Assembly: GCF_003073045.1 (NCBI RefSeq)
Contig: NC_037600.1
Location: forward strand, 17,500,352 to 17,564,351
Length of the DNA: 64,000 nucleotides
Reading direction: 5' to 3'
Source: Pomacea canaliculata
Lineage: Eukaryota > Mollusca > Gastropoda > Architaenioglossa > Ampullariidae
Shown here: positions 40,519 to 53,300 of the stretch, piece by piece
How the letters are laid out: every line of letters starts with the position of its first letter
Position numbering within the stretch: the stretch's first letter is position 1
The notes under the pieces: generated by a model
The model's database searches: none
What the model saw: only the letters and a program-made list of their open reading frames with translations
Told to the model about the DNA's origin: nothing
Translations under genes and position numbers: made by a program

Positions 40519-43500
40519 TCAATATTCGGGTGTGGGTCTTGGCAGGGGCTGTCGCGAGCCAACAGGATTGCAGTTTGCATCACGGGCTCTCACGCCTGTC
40601 AGGTCGTTGAACTGCACTGCACGTTTACCGGTGCACTCCAGCTCGCCCTCGTACCTCACGCATCTGTAAGGCAGACATTCCTCTACTTACTCGTCTTCAT
40701 TAAAGGTAGCAAGGTAGCAAGCAAGCAGGCAATCACACACGTGCTCAAACACTCCCCTCAATAAGGCCTCTCCACCTGCACGCACTCACCGATCAGCAGT
40801 GTCGGGGAAGTAGGTACCCACACTGCACACCTCGCATGGGGTGGTTGCCACCCCGTTTCCGCAGACGACGTAAGCGTTGCAGAAGTCCGGGTGGGCGACG
40901 AGAGTAGCGTTGGCGAGCACCGGCAGCTGGCTACAGATCTGATATATCTGCTCTAACTTCCGCTCAATAGCGGGGTCCTCGTCTGCCAGAGAAGAGAAAT
41001 GACTGATTAACATAAACACATACCACAAAAGCAAGAGTTGTGGCTGATGTGGCTTCGTGGTGACCCGCTGGCAAGACATTTAGTCCACAGGACCTCCAGG
41101 AATACATAGAATACTGATAAGAGATTCATGGAATAATTTATCAGCTGAATAACATATAGGATTAGTACTCTACTCTAAAATGTATAAGTGAATCCACTGA
41201 ACAAGCTCTGTGCTACATGACAGTGTAGAGTCAAGAAAGTAATGTGACAAGCACACCTGACGGTTACACTCAGAGGACCCCACTGAGCAGTAAGACAGGT
41301 CAAGTATGAGGGAGCGGATGCTGTTTCACAGAAAGGACATATTTCACTCGGCCAGTTCGTGTTTTCGCTACCACATCATCATTCAAAGGTTGTAGACATC
41401 TTCTGTCATAAACGTAGTCAACGTATTTCCCGCCATAATCAGCAGCTAAAGTGGACCTGGAGGAATCTTAGACAGGAGTCGTGTTCCCTGCCCTTTGTTT
41501 TGCAATCAGTTTTATCATAAATACTAATTTTTTTTAGGGCTGTATAAGGCAAACCCAGGTATACAATGCCCTTTTCGTAAAAAATGCAAGTTTTTAAATG
41601 AGCGTTTTTATCAAGTGATTGGGTCAACCATACCTCTGGCTATTTTGTAGGCGCAGTTCTTGGTGTTTTCGGCTGATGGCCAGTTGCAGGCTTTTATCCG
41701 TTCTTCGAAGACCAGGCCGGCCGTGCAGTCCAGGACCTTGCCATAGCCTTCCCAGCAGTTTACAAACTTGGAGCAGTCATCTGCCACACTGAAGTCCCCC
41801 GACCGACCTTGGCATAGTGGGTCTGATAATGACAGAGAGACAGACATGTGGACATTTCCCGTCAGGCAAAGATTACCTTGATCTCTATATAAGATGGTTT
41901 GGACACTATATAGCAGACCTGGGTAAATGCCGGCCCGCGTGCCGGATCCGACCCGCCTCCTGTCTCTGACCGGCCCGCCCGTTGGCCCGCCCGCCGGTAT
42001 ATATACTATATATACAGTATTGGGTAAAACTGAGTTAGCTATATTCGTCCGGCCCTCTAAAACCATCCCAATTTCTCATGCGGCCCCTTGGGAAAATTAA
42101 TTGCCCACCCCTGCTATATAGGATACTTTGAAAATTCTGTAAGATACCTTGGGCAATATATCAGATGCCGGTCTCTCTCTTTCTCTCCTTCTTTGTGTAT
42201 GACAAAGGGAGAGAGCTTGAGTAACCAGAGAGCTTGAGTAAGAGTCTTTTTCATTAGTTAGGTCTACCTAACTAATCAGTCAGTCAGTTCTGTCAGTGTC
42301 ACTGTTGTGATCAGTGCATGACCCCAGGAAGTGGGGGAGTGAACTTTGCTCAGCTGCAGCCGTAAAAGACTAAAATATTCAGAAGGTTGTGTTACAGCAG
42401 GTGGAGGCTGAAGGCTCACACCAAACACAAGCCGCGGGGACAAGAAGACCAACAGAACGCCAAGCCTCAGACAAAGCTCGGGTATTGTCTCTCTCTGACA
42501 AACGTCAGCCGGCGTGTGAGATGAAAACTGTGGGGTGTGTGCGTGTGTGGTGTGGTAATTCTCACCACAAATGCTAATGATGCTGAGAGGAGCGGCTGTA
42601 GGTCGAAAGGCTTAGGTAAGAGTAGAATGACTTGCCTTTGTGGCGTATCCTGACACAAGGGCCTGTGTTCATGGATTAAATTTATTCTCCATTAGTTGGC
42701 TTAGTCCACACGCACACACGCACGCACACACAAACACCTGGGCACGACAATAATCTCCCTTTGGTCTTCATAACATGCTATGACCACGCACTGATCATTG
42801 CACGTGATGCTCGTGTACTCAAACTCCGCTGTTCTGTGAGCAATGAACAGCAATGCTATCACTGACAACAATTCTATAACAATGTATATTGTATATTCAA
42901 CAATTTATATTATATATTCTACAACAAGTAAACACCATTTGCAGTATCCACATACTTGGTCCCACTGTCTCACGCTTCAAACGGTGGACTGATGAGCTAG
43001 CCACCATGGACACCAGTAGGGAGGCAATCACAATTCCGTTTGTCTTGAAATCTGAAAATAACCAAAGAGACTAATGTTACATCCCAACTCCGCACTGATT
43101 CAGTGTTCTAAGACCATGTTACTCCTTTGAAGCTCAGTTCTTTGGCAAGAATTATTCACCAATCATATTTTAGTGCGGAGAAGACAGCTGATGATTTATC
43201 GTTTGTGGACAGCGTTAATACTTCCAGAATAAATCTTCTCTGAACTGATCAGAGTCCCCTTAATACAATTCTAACTGATGATCAGAAAGCTGCACACCTT
43301 TGGTGACATATAATCTAGGGCTGCTGTTTGTAATAATCACATAGTGCCATTGGGTGTTGATGCAAGTGTCATCAGGAGGCAGCAGTGACTTGGGTCAATG
43401 TCCAGCAGGACGTCAGCTCAGCTCCATGACACTTCGTCCCTCATTTCTTTTAATCTTGCATACACTTTACCCATCAGTGGCAGGTAACAGTAGCTTCCAG

Positions 43501-44287
43501 GTTTTGCCTTTTCCCCCAGAGAGAGGTCGTGTTCGGATCTCGGCGTAATGAGGACTCGCTGTGTGACCTTTTGGTGTCACTGTCCTCGGCACAATGGTAG
43601 ATGAGTAATGCCAGTCTGGCCTTTTATCCGTGCCCACGGCGCTTAATTGGGTTTTTAAGATCATCTTTACTCCTGACATTAACCAAGAACTAGCAATTCT
43701 CTTACTACGGTTTTTTGAGCTGTTAATGGCGGCGGACATCACAAGGATGACAGACACTTGAGTATTTGACAACAGTCGTGAAGGTAGCTAAGTCAGCTAC
43801 GGTTGCCAGTGCAGACCACTTCATCCTTTCACCTCTTTATATGTCGCATAATAAATACAATAAATATTACACACTGTAGGGATTTCAGTCAGCTGTCATT
43901 ATTAAGACACACACACCGAGAGAGAGAAATAAAAAATTAATATAAATATATCTGGAGATATTAAACATGAAAAAGACACTACTGGAATATCAACTAACAT
44001 ATTATGGGAAACATTCTTTATCATTAACAACAACCATGCAGCTAAACACAGGTGCTATAGTTGTTTAACTCAGACTTGACCGTAAAACGACGTTCGAGTA
44101 AAAAACATTTAGAAAATTCAGATTAATAATAAAATTAAAGAAACAAAATTCTGATGTACAAACAGAAAATATTTGAATGCTAAGACAAAGCACTCTTGTG
44201 TATTTCTACAAGACTGAACATGTCACAGTAGTTTGCTTTTGAGCTTTTTAATCTTATGATCCTCAGTTCTTTGTCAGACTTACCCAT
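40519..44287 (-). CDS. Secreted peritrophin-like protein, gene C (CBM14 domain plus 8-Cys module)
   Basis: Predicted secreted chitin-binding protein of 208 residues, the shortest of the three paralogues. Minus-strand coding exons: 44287-44284, 43051-42956, 41822-41634, 40982-40790, 40663-40519; phases 1,1,1,2, total 627 nt including the stop. Exon 1 contributes only ATGG, and splicing gives MDFKTNGIVIASLLVS..., a signal peptide, then a furin-like site RLKR (residues 25-28). The CBM14 domain has cysteines at 37, 50, 56, 66, 79 and 90 with CNWP. The second module has cysteines at 113, 131, 137, 146, 149, 162, 171 and 192, the same spacings as in A and B except for a very short C162-C171 spacer. 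The last exon ends in PRPTPEY. A hAT MITE sits in intron 2. Confidence 0.88.
41914..42113. mobile_element. hAT-type MITE in intron 2 of gene C
   Basis: A 200-bp element starts CAGACCTGGGTAA, ends TTGCCCACCCCTG, and is flanked by the exact 8-bp duplication CTATATAG (41906-41913 and 42114-42121). The interior is rich in CCGGCCCG. It is non-coding and non-autonomous; the terminal repeats are imperfect. Confidence 0.88.
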
Positions 44288-44365
44288 CGTTCCTCCAGCA
44301 GATGTTCTGCAGACGACACTTGCACCAAAGATCTCGGGCTACTTCTCGGTAAGGTGGACATCTTA

Positions 44366-44374
44366 CCTTTTATA
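44366..44374 (-). promoter_or_regulatory. TATA box of gene C
   Basis: TATAAAAGG on the minus strand, about 79 nt upstream of the gene C start codon; same sequence as for gene B. Confidence 0.8.
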
Positions 44375-44379
44375 GACCT

Positions 44380-47300
44380 TTGAGGAAACTCCACACCTGG
44401 CGCACAAAAGGCGACAACGGTCTGCTATACAAATTTTGCACCTTCATGTCCTTAAACTGAGGTAGCCGAGCCCCTCTTGCCGACATCTTTTTGATCAAAT
44501 TGTTTGTCAAACGGCTTGAGAGACGCAGGAGAGCACAGCAGAGAGCAGGAGATGGAGAGAAAGTAGAAGTAGAGGCAGCAACAAACATGTGGAGAAGAGA
44601 TAAAAATGATAGAATAATTTTGTTAATCCAATTAAAGTTGCTTAATGAAGTTTAAATATCTGTAAAGAAGAAAATCTCATTTTCTGCCTTGTTAAAAGTC
44701 AACCTACAACGCCCTCGATACCCTTGTAAGTCTAATTGTTCCAAACAACAGACAGACGTTGGTGGTTTTAGAGGCGCGAGCGCAAACTTGTCTCGTGCCA
44801 CGAGATTTGGCGAGATGTTACAGGAGGATTAGCAGATATCAGAGTGGGTGGCGCTTACATTTTTCTCTTAAAGAAAGGAAAAGAAAAGAAGAAGGGTTCT
44901 GAGAGACAAGAAAAGAAAATGAACAAGATGCAGAAAGAAGTCTTTCAATGTAAGAAGATAAGATTACAAAATGTTCTTGATATACAACCATTGACACTCT
45001 AGTTTTCAACTTCAAAGACTTCATCGAAGCATTAGTAAGAAATATTTGAAGACAATGACTCTTCTCTAGGGACTGTAAAGGACAGGAACACATGGACGGA
45101 AGTGGTTTGAACGCATTTAAGTGTTGGGCCTAGAGATTTTTTAATTTAAAGATAAACATTTTGCACACCCATGCCATTGTGCAGTTGTTAGTTATCAAGC
45201 ATTGTCTTGATGTGGCCCTATGCTCCACTGGGGCGAAAAGGAATAAGAAAAAGCACTGTCCTCCTACGATGTCTTCTACACACAGTATTAAAGTACTCGT
45301 ATTGATGACGAATTATTCATGTCTGTAAGGGAAGCTTTAGCATCTTTCTGTTGTCAGACCTCTTGGTCAAACTTTTACAGTCGCACTGGAAACTAGAAAT
45401 GACATAACTCCTATAGAGGTTTACTTTATCCAGAAAACACAATCTGCTCTTGCCACTCTGCAATTTTATTGAATCAACTTCTTTAAGATACATTTTTATA
45501 ACCTATTGGTATTCGGACTGGTAGACAACAGCAATGTTCAGATATTATTGAAAAATAAATTATATAAGGGAAAATGTGATTGTGAAACCTGTGTAACCGT
45601 CATGGGGAAGAATTTACAAATACTTTTTGTTCATGTGAACAATTGTTCTTCTTGTCTGAATTAGTGAGCGGTTAATATGTCATCTGCTTTCGTCACCCAG
45701 GAAATTATCCCCACCATCAAAAGGACTCATTAGGAACATTGAAGTGGTTTTCTTTCGTGTCATGAAATGACCTGTTCACTTGGACCTTGACTCTTGACAC
45801 ACACGCATCTTTCATGTCAGTGACAGCCGTCAGTCAAAGGTCATCTATACAGGGGAAGAAACAGTGTGGCGTCAGAACTGGAGTACACCCGAGAAACGGT
45901 GCTCCGAAAGTCGGACTCCAACCGCCGTCCAACGGACAGACACTCCCTTCCCTTCGCTCATGTTTGAAAGCTAAAGAGACTCGGGGCAGCGACAGACCAC
46001 AGGAGTTTTCACCCTCGACTGAAGTGAACCTGCTAAGATGATCCACCTTGTTACGGGATTTAGCAACTCCCTCCGGCTTCCTGTCATTACGTAACTCAAG
46101 CGTTATTCACGTCACAGGATGTAACGTCAGCAGGAGAGACTTGCAGCGTCAGATGCTTTCTGTTGCTCTGAGCACGTTGAGCAGGTGATTAGACAGACAC
46201 ACCAGCTGTCGTTTATTATCTACATATTGAGTATGTGATTAGAAAATATCAGTATTCTCTTATAAAGTGTTTAGATAAAAATAAATGTTAATTTTCTTTA
46301 CGTGCGATTGACAAGCAGGTAACTAGAAGAGAGCTGTTAATTTTATACTTTCACTGAAAGGTGATTAGAAAGTACTATGAGCAAATGAACAAGGTAACTA
46401 TTTTGCTCTTTGTGGTAAGAAAAAGATTAGAAAGAACTGTTCTTGCGAAGACACCAAACGTATTAGAAGGTGGTTAAGGTATGTGACTCCCGCTTACCGT
46501 GCCCTGGGACTTACACTGACTTGACCTTAGTTGCTGGCTCAAATTCCTTCAGCCTCCCCTCAGTTGAATCATTGAAACATTTCAACTACTCATCAAGGAT
46601 GTAGTGAGGGGAAGTAGAAAGAAGTGACAGTTGTCAGGGCACTAGACTCACCAGGTCTCGAACAGTCGAGCATCGAGTCTGTGTCACGTGACAGCAGGTA
46701 ACGGAGCATACAATGCTGTTGAGGACGTTTTCAATATGTAAGAACATTTTATGACAAAGCTGCTCGTTGACCATTAGGATTAGTTTGGAAAATAAAATTT
46801 AGGCTGTCAGAGTGTGGTGAAGAGTGCATGACATAGGTTTTCTCAGCTAATGTCGACAAACTTACCGTATGACATTGTCACTCTTAAGTTAGAAAGTCTT
46901 ACAGTAATATAAGCATTTGATGTTAAAGTACATCCTCCGTCTAAATAAGTACTATCTGCATGTTAAGAAGTATAATCCTTAAGGCAGAAGTCTTATTAAA
47001 GAAATAATTGCAATTATTTATGTCAAAGCGAATGTATATTTAGAAATATTTTAATTGCCGTCACAGAAATAAATGACAAAACTATTTACACAACTGTTTT
47101 CAGATTACGAAGACCAAAGAAAGGAATGTGCTACCACCAGTACGTGGAGGTGTACTAGCTCAGACAGCCATTTGTACAACCACACCACCATGAACTCAAG
47201 GTGACAGCTACAAGGCATATTTCAGATTGAATCACTTGAGCTGATTTCAGATGACGAAACACTGAACTCGAACCCAAGGAAAGCCGCTAAGCACGACTAC

Positions 47301-48050
47301 CGTCAGTGAGGAGGTGAAACATTTCCGCTCAGACACCCGGCGCTCCTTGTGGGTCGGGATGGATGTGGCACCCAACTGGTCGTGTCAGTCATGGTGGGCG
47401 GTGACGTCACCACGTTACTCAAGGAGAGGTGCGAAATGCCGGCCTGGCCGTTAGCCTGTCTCCGTGAACTTTACTGAAGGAACGCTGCACAAATAGTCTT
47501 CGGCAGTCCTCGCTGCACAAACTTCTTTCTTTTTGCATGTGTGAGTGTGTGGGGTGGGGAGGAGGAATTTATCATTTTTTTTAATTCTTGATCCAGCAAG
47601 AGACCGTTAGCCGCTGGTAGAAACAATCTGTGGAGAAAGGTGGGAGGAAATAACAGAGGGCTGTGAGGTCAAACTTTGCCGACGGGAACACCACATACAG
47701 TCAGATAGGCAGGCAAGAGGGCGGAATCAGAGACAGTGGAAGTTTACAGAATCAACGTAAATTAAGGACCTGGCCAAGAATCACAAACTGAAGGTTTTTA
47801 GTCAGTTTGCGGGAATTTCCATGAATAGAAAGTTAGAGGCACTGTGGGTCCAATAGTTCCTTTTATTATCATTTTATTATTCATTGTAGATTAATGACAA
47901 TGCTGATGTAAGCAGAATAAAACCTCACAGTCATACCTATCTGATTTCAGAAATACTTTCAACATTTTTAAATGATTATTTGAGCTAAATTAAGTCTTTA
48001 GTCTTTGTCACTGAAGCTGATCGGTAAGTGCTTATTTGATTAGGATGTTG
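44380..48050. other. Intergenic DNA between gene C and the CUB-gene duplication
   Basis: No exon is recognised on either strand. It holds AT-rich DNA and a purine-rich patch at 44855-44945. A short stretch at 45211-45250 (TGTGGCCCTATGCTCCACTG onward) resembles a tail I associate with interspersed mollusc repeats, without further proof. Confidence 0.55.
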
Positions 48051-48862
48051 GTGTGACTGACCAGCTTCGCCACATGTTCCCTGCATTGAAGTTGATGCTA
48101 CATCTGCTGGGTGGGTTGTTTTGGAAGCTACATTGGCTGCGGATGGTTTGGGTGCTTGTATTGTTTTGATTTGAAAAAATAAAAACAATAAACGTGAACA
48201 CCTCTCATCTCCTGGCTCTGAGTAAACAGTAAATAATTATGTCGTGTTTGTATTGCCGCTACCAGAGACGCCATTGAGTTTGAGCACATCTCGAACTGTG
48301 ATATAAGCTGCACGACGCTGAAAAGACAAGTTTTAACACCTATTGTCTATTCACACCCACGGCTTAATGGGTTCTTTTATTCCAGAGGGATGAACGAGCA
48401 AATTTGGGCAATCATTGGTCTCTCAATCCATAGTCCGATCGTGTCCTCCTTTTGTTTCATCGGGTCTTTCCTTCAGTCATCCCGATTCGCTTGGTGTTCA
48501 TCAGACAGATTAGAGCGCTTCCTGTACGCTAAAACCTTTACAAGGATTACATATGTGTGTGTGTGTGTGATAATTGTAAGTACTTTGAGCCTGTAACGTT
48601 AACTATGTTGTACAAGAGATTTTGATTTTGTTTATTATTTGTTCTGTGTCGCTCTCGCTGTGGCTTCAATACCTCAGTTCCCATATCAACCAGCCTACAG
48701 TCCAGGAGCCTGATCACTGTTTACTAACCACATCTCTCTACCCTGTTAATGCCTACATGCGTTTCCCGACTGTTAATTGCAAGCTCGCATTTTACTCTAT
48801 TAATTGTCCTAGTGTTGATTCACTGAAATAGAAACAAATTAGCAACAGACTGACCTAAAGAC

Positions 48863-48934
48863 AATAATAATAATAAATGAAACATTTGTAAAGCGCATGT
48901 TCACACTCCAAAGGACCATGCTCTTAGCGCTTAA
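48863..48934. repeat. Small insertion with (AAT)n head and AGCGC inverted ends
   Basis: A short AAT run is followed by TTGTAAAGCGCATG and, about 30 bp later, CATGCTCTTAGCGCTTAA, an imperfect inverted pair. The corresponding place in copy 2 of the duplication (near 57755) lacks it, so it arrived after the duplication. It resembles microsatellite-linked dispersed repeats of marine invertebrates; the family is uncertain. Confidence 0.45.
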
Positions 48935-50281
48935 GAACAAGAAAGAAACATGGACAACATTCGAGAGACAGGATGACAAATAGCATGTGAACTATAAAAG
49001 AATAAACAACCGTACTAAACGAAGAATAAAATCAAACACAGAAAACATAGAGAGGAACAATTAAATATAACCGGTTGGGAATGAAAAAGGAAATGGAACG
49101 AAAAGGGGAAAGACGACAAAGTCTGCCACACAGTATAGGGGAGGTAACTACAAAGTGACATTCAGTCATGGAGCGAAAGTGAAAGTAGGCACCTTGAAGG
49201 GGAAGTAACTACAGAATGAAACTCGCAAGGTTGTACTTGTCTCCTTTCAAGGGCTCCACGCATTTTTTATTTTATATGACGGTTATTTGTATAAATAGCC
49301 TTATCTCAGCACATGAAATAGAAATGAACAGTTTTTTGCAAAAAGTTTTACAGAAGCTTTTAAGCTGTCAGGCTCACTTACTGCTTTCAGAACCTAAACA
49401 GGCGAAGAGGAGGAGAAAGAAAGTTAATGAAAATAACTTTTAAAAAAAATGTATCACATTCGGGAATGATGCTCCTGATGTAATGACTATTATGTGAGGA
49501 AAAGCTAAAGTTCTAGCATTTTTTCTAGTGTCATGTGTCGTGAAAGCCTTAGTTTTGCTCCCTGTATTTGTGCAGTGACTGACTTTTTATTGCGAGAGGC
49601 CAGCAAAAGAAAAAGAGGAAACTGCCGCCAGCTGCAGTCCTCGTGTAAGCTGATCTCACTTCGCTAAACTTGATGAGCAGGCTAGTCTTGTGATGTTCGC
49701 ACCTGTCTTTACAAGATGTTTGTACAGGTTGTCAGTATTTGTCAAGCTCTGCATTCAGAACTGTAGAACTGTTGACGGGGAGGATTCCATATCACCGACA
49801 GCCTCATCATACATTTTTAAACAAATAATTTTACTCTCTAATTCTCTATTATTCCTTTTTCAAAAAAACTAACTACTAGTTAATCTGTATGCATTTACAT
49901 CTTTATATCTGTTTGTATCTCTCCTTCTTCCCATTTTTTTCTCATTATTTCTGAACCTGACAATTCAGAACCTAAAATCTAATGCTAATTTATTTTGGTT
50001 TCGTTTAGTTCTGCTAGTTTTAAATTAATTTTGAATGTGCTATTTATTAGTTAATTTAGTATTTTTTGGAGTGTACGTGGGTCTGCCTATTATGGGTGAC
50101 GTTTATTAAAGGATGTGTGTGCACGTGCATATGCGCCGATGTGTTATCAGGTGAAAACCAACGCTAGATGAAGTTTGAAATGCAAGCAGGTGAGCATCTC
50201 ACGTTGCTTCTGTCAACAGCAGGCGCGTTGACGATCACATCAGCAGGCCGGCAAGTAACTCTATACATCACAAGCCACTCA

Positions 50282-50288
50282 TATAAAG
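50282..50288 (+). promoter_or_regulatory. TATA box of gene D with conserved upstream block
   Basis: TATAAAG lies about 55 nt before the start codon of gene D. The block 50165-50340 is almost identical to 59315-59490 upstream of gene E (TATAAG at 59434-59439) and includes a CAGGTG E-box and GATCACATCAGCAGGCCGGC. Confidence 0.75.
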
Positions 50289-50342
50289 AGTGTCTTCATT
50301 GTGTCTGTGACATGCACCACAGTCGTTAGTCTGCAACCCACG

Positions 50343-53300
50343 ATGACGTGTCTAGGGCTGTTGTTGTCGCTTGTGTGTCTGTGTCTACAGGCCGGCCATG
50401 GACACTCTCTGCTGCTGAAGAACATGAAGAGACACCGAAGAGCGGCAGGTAATAATCTACACATGGATAATGACTAGTAATCTCCACATGAGAAATCCCC
50501 GTAATTATTATAAACATGTGTGAATTAATCAGCGAGGTCGGAAGATCAAGATCGCTGTGTAGACAAATATTGCAGACGTAAAGCTGCATCATGTTGATAA
50601 TGGAATGTTTGATGCATAGGTCATATGACCATGCTGTTTATTATTTGGACAGATCGGTATAGGTAAAAGTAAATAGCGCGTAAATGTCTGTTGATGCCGT
50701 TGTGGACATCTGTTGTCAACAGTCAGCAAAGATCATGAAAATAAAAACATGTATCGTATAACACTAGCGTAAGCGATTAATTTTTTTTAAATAACATTTA
50801 AAAATTATTGTGCAATCCTGGTGTATAGTAACATTATTTTTTTTTTCTTCCTTGTCTCACCTAGAGTGCGTCATTGTCCTGCCATCGCAGCAAGGGACTG
50901 TACTCTTTCCTGACCCGAGGGTACCCAGTAACAACTGTGACTACAGCGTGAATCTCAATGGCGGACGTGCGAACGTGACCCTTCACCTCACCCAGCTGGA
51001 CCGACCGGCCTGCAGTCAGGGCGACTTACTGGACAATCTGTTGGGCTTTGAACGCTGTGGCTCTGGCTACACCTGGCAATGTAGGGCTGAAAACATGTTT
51101 GATTTATTGTCTTATGTACACGTGGCACCGTCAGACAGTATGTACAGGGACAGCTTCAGTTAAAGATCCTGATACTTTTATAATCCTTGAAAGGCAGGTG
51201 TATGTGTGTGTGTAAGTCATCGCTAGTCACACCTGACCCTGTATGTTTACCTGTTTCGCAGTCAAGAACGTGATGTACGTTAACTTCTCCTTCCGGGACC
51301 TCAGCCAAGGCCCTTTGGCCATGTCCTACTCCGTTGTTTCTGGTACCACTGGTAAGGATATTATAGTTGGTCTAAGGCGATGTTTGAATTTTTTCTTGTT
51401 TCAAAGTAAATATTTTAAACTTCATACTTTACTTTTATTTTCATTCGCATTGCTTATAATCTCAAAGGAAGTGTGGATCGAAAAGGTAATCCATAAATGA
51501 ATGAAGAAATATGAAAATACGAGAATCAGAGAGACGTACCAGTGTCGAATTTATTTATCTATCCAATAGTTTTGCAGGTAAGGAGAAGGAAATGATGACG
51601 TGTGCTTTGCTGATGGTGGAGATTTTTTTCAGATACTACAACGTCGGGCAACTATCCTACATTAACAACCACACCAAACTCTGTCTCTTCATCAGACTTT
51701 CCTGTCACCGACACCACTCCCTCTTCATTACCAGCAGCCTCCCCCGACTCTGGGAACTCCGTGTCCTACTCTCCAACTTTTGTCTCCCCATCCAGCACCT
51801 ATGGTCTATCAACCTTTACTTTCCCTCCATCAACCACTGAAAACCCATCAACCTTTACTTTCCCTCTATCAACCACTGAAAACCCATCAACCTTTACTTT
51901 CCCTCTATCAACCACTGAAAACCCATCAACCTTTACTTTCCCTCTATCAACCACTGACAACCCGTCAACATTTACTTTCCCTACATTCAGCTCGGACAAC
52001 CCATCAACCTTTACTTTCCCTCCATCAACCACTGAAAACCCATCAACCTTTACTTTCCCTCTATCAACCACTGACAACCCGTCAACATTTACTTTCCCTA
52101 CATTCAGCTCGGACAGCCCATCAACCTTTACTTTCCCTCCATCAACCACTGAAAACCCATCAACCTTTACTTTCCCTCTATCAACCACTGACAACCCGTC
52201 AACATTTACTTTCCCTACATTCAGCACGGACAACCCATCAACCTTTACTTTCCCTCCATCAACCACTGAAAACCCATCAACCTTTACTTTCCCTCCATCA
52301 ACCACTGAAAACCCATCCCCTTTCACTTTGCCTCCATTAACCACTGACAACCCATCAACCTTTACTTTCCCTCTATCAACCACTGACAACCCATCAACGT
52401 TTACTTCGCCTCCATTAACCACTGACAACCCATCAACCTTTACTTTTCCTATATTTAGCACTAACAGCCTCTCAACCTCTACTTCTAAATCCTTCGCAAC
52501 ATCCTCAGACTACTCAACATCCTCTGGAATATCTTTACCTGATTCCTCTTTCACGTTCCCTCCCGTCACCACTACACCTGAACAACAAACCACTGAGGAA
52601 TATTTAACCACAACGACCCTCATAACAACACCAAAGATCTTGACTACATCAACGTTAACCAGCACGACAGCACCAACGACTTCTACAACGCCCACTGCAG
52701 TCCCTGTAACAACACCAACGACCCATACAACAACAGTGCCATCCACTACAATAACGACACCAACAGTCTTCACAACTACTAAACCAAGCACCACAGTAAC
52801 AACTACAAAGCTTTTAACAACTTTGACAACTACGCTGCCAACGACTACTACGACGAGAGCAGCAACAACAACAACAAGCAGACCAACCACTACAACTTCC
52901 AGGGTAATAATCACCACCACCACCCAAAAGCCCAAGTCATGTAAGTCTTCAAGCTTATTACACCGTTTGGGAATCTACCTAAGTACCAACCAACCAACCT
53001 ACCTAGCTACCCAACCACCCACTCACCCTTGTGTTTATTTATTCAGAAACTAGTGACATGAAATTAATGTTGATGAGTGTTAAAATAATGATCACGAAGA
53101 AGGAAAAACATACACAGGGTAAAAGAAAACCTCTTATATTGTGGCTAAGTAGTCTTAAGCAAACGGATGTTTAAAATATGACAATTAATATCTTTTACAA
53201 TCTATCATAAAGTGATCATGAGACAAATTAATGTGTCCCCACTGTCTCTACAACTATTAGCTTGTTGGGAAGGGTACCTGACTTCATAGAAGGTTGGGGA

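Noticed and set aside
46490-46560. tRNA- or SINE-like A/B-box strings (TGGTTAAGGTATG and GGCTCAAATTCC)
   Set aside because: Spacing and box sequence are poor, no cloverleaf can be drawn and no tail repeat is seen.
51780-52461. Long open frames overlapping the 39-bp repeat (a QPLLSLH-type frame on plus and a VDGLSVV-type frame on minus)
   Set aside because: They exist because a 39-bp unit without stops stays open in several frames. Only the STFTFP frame joins by splicing to the CUB-like exons and continues into the Thr-rich stretch.
52510-52935. Valine-rich minus-strand frame
   Set aside because: Mirror of the ACC/ACA-rich Thr codons in exon 4 of gene D; no start context, splice sites or family likeness.
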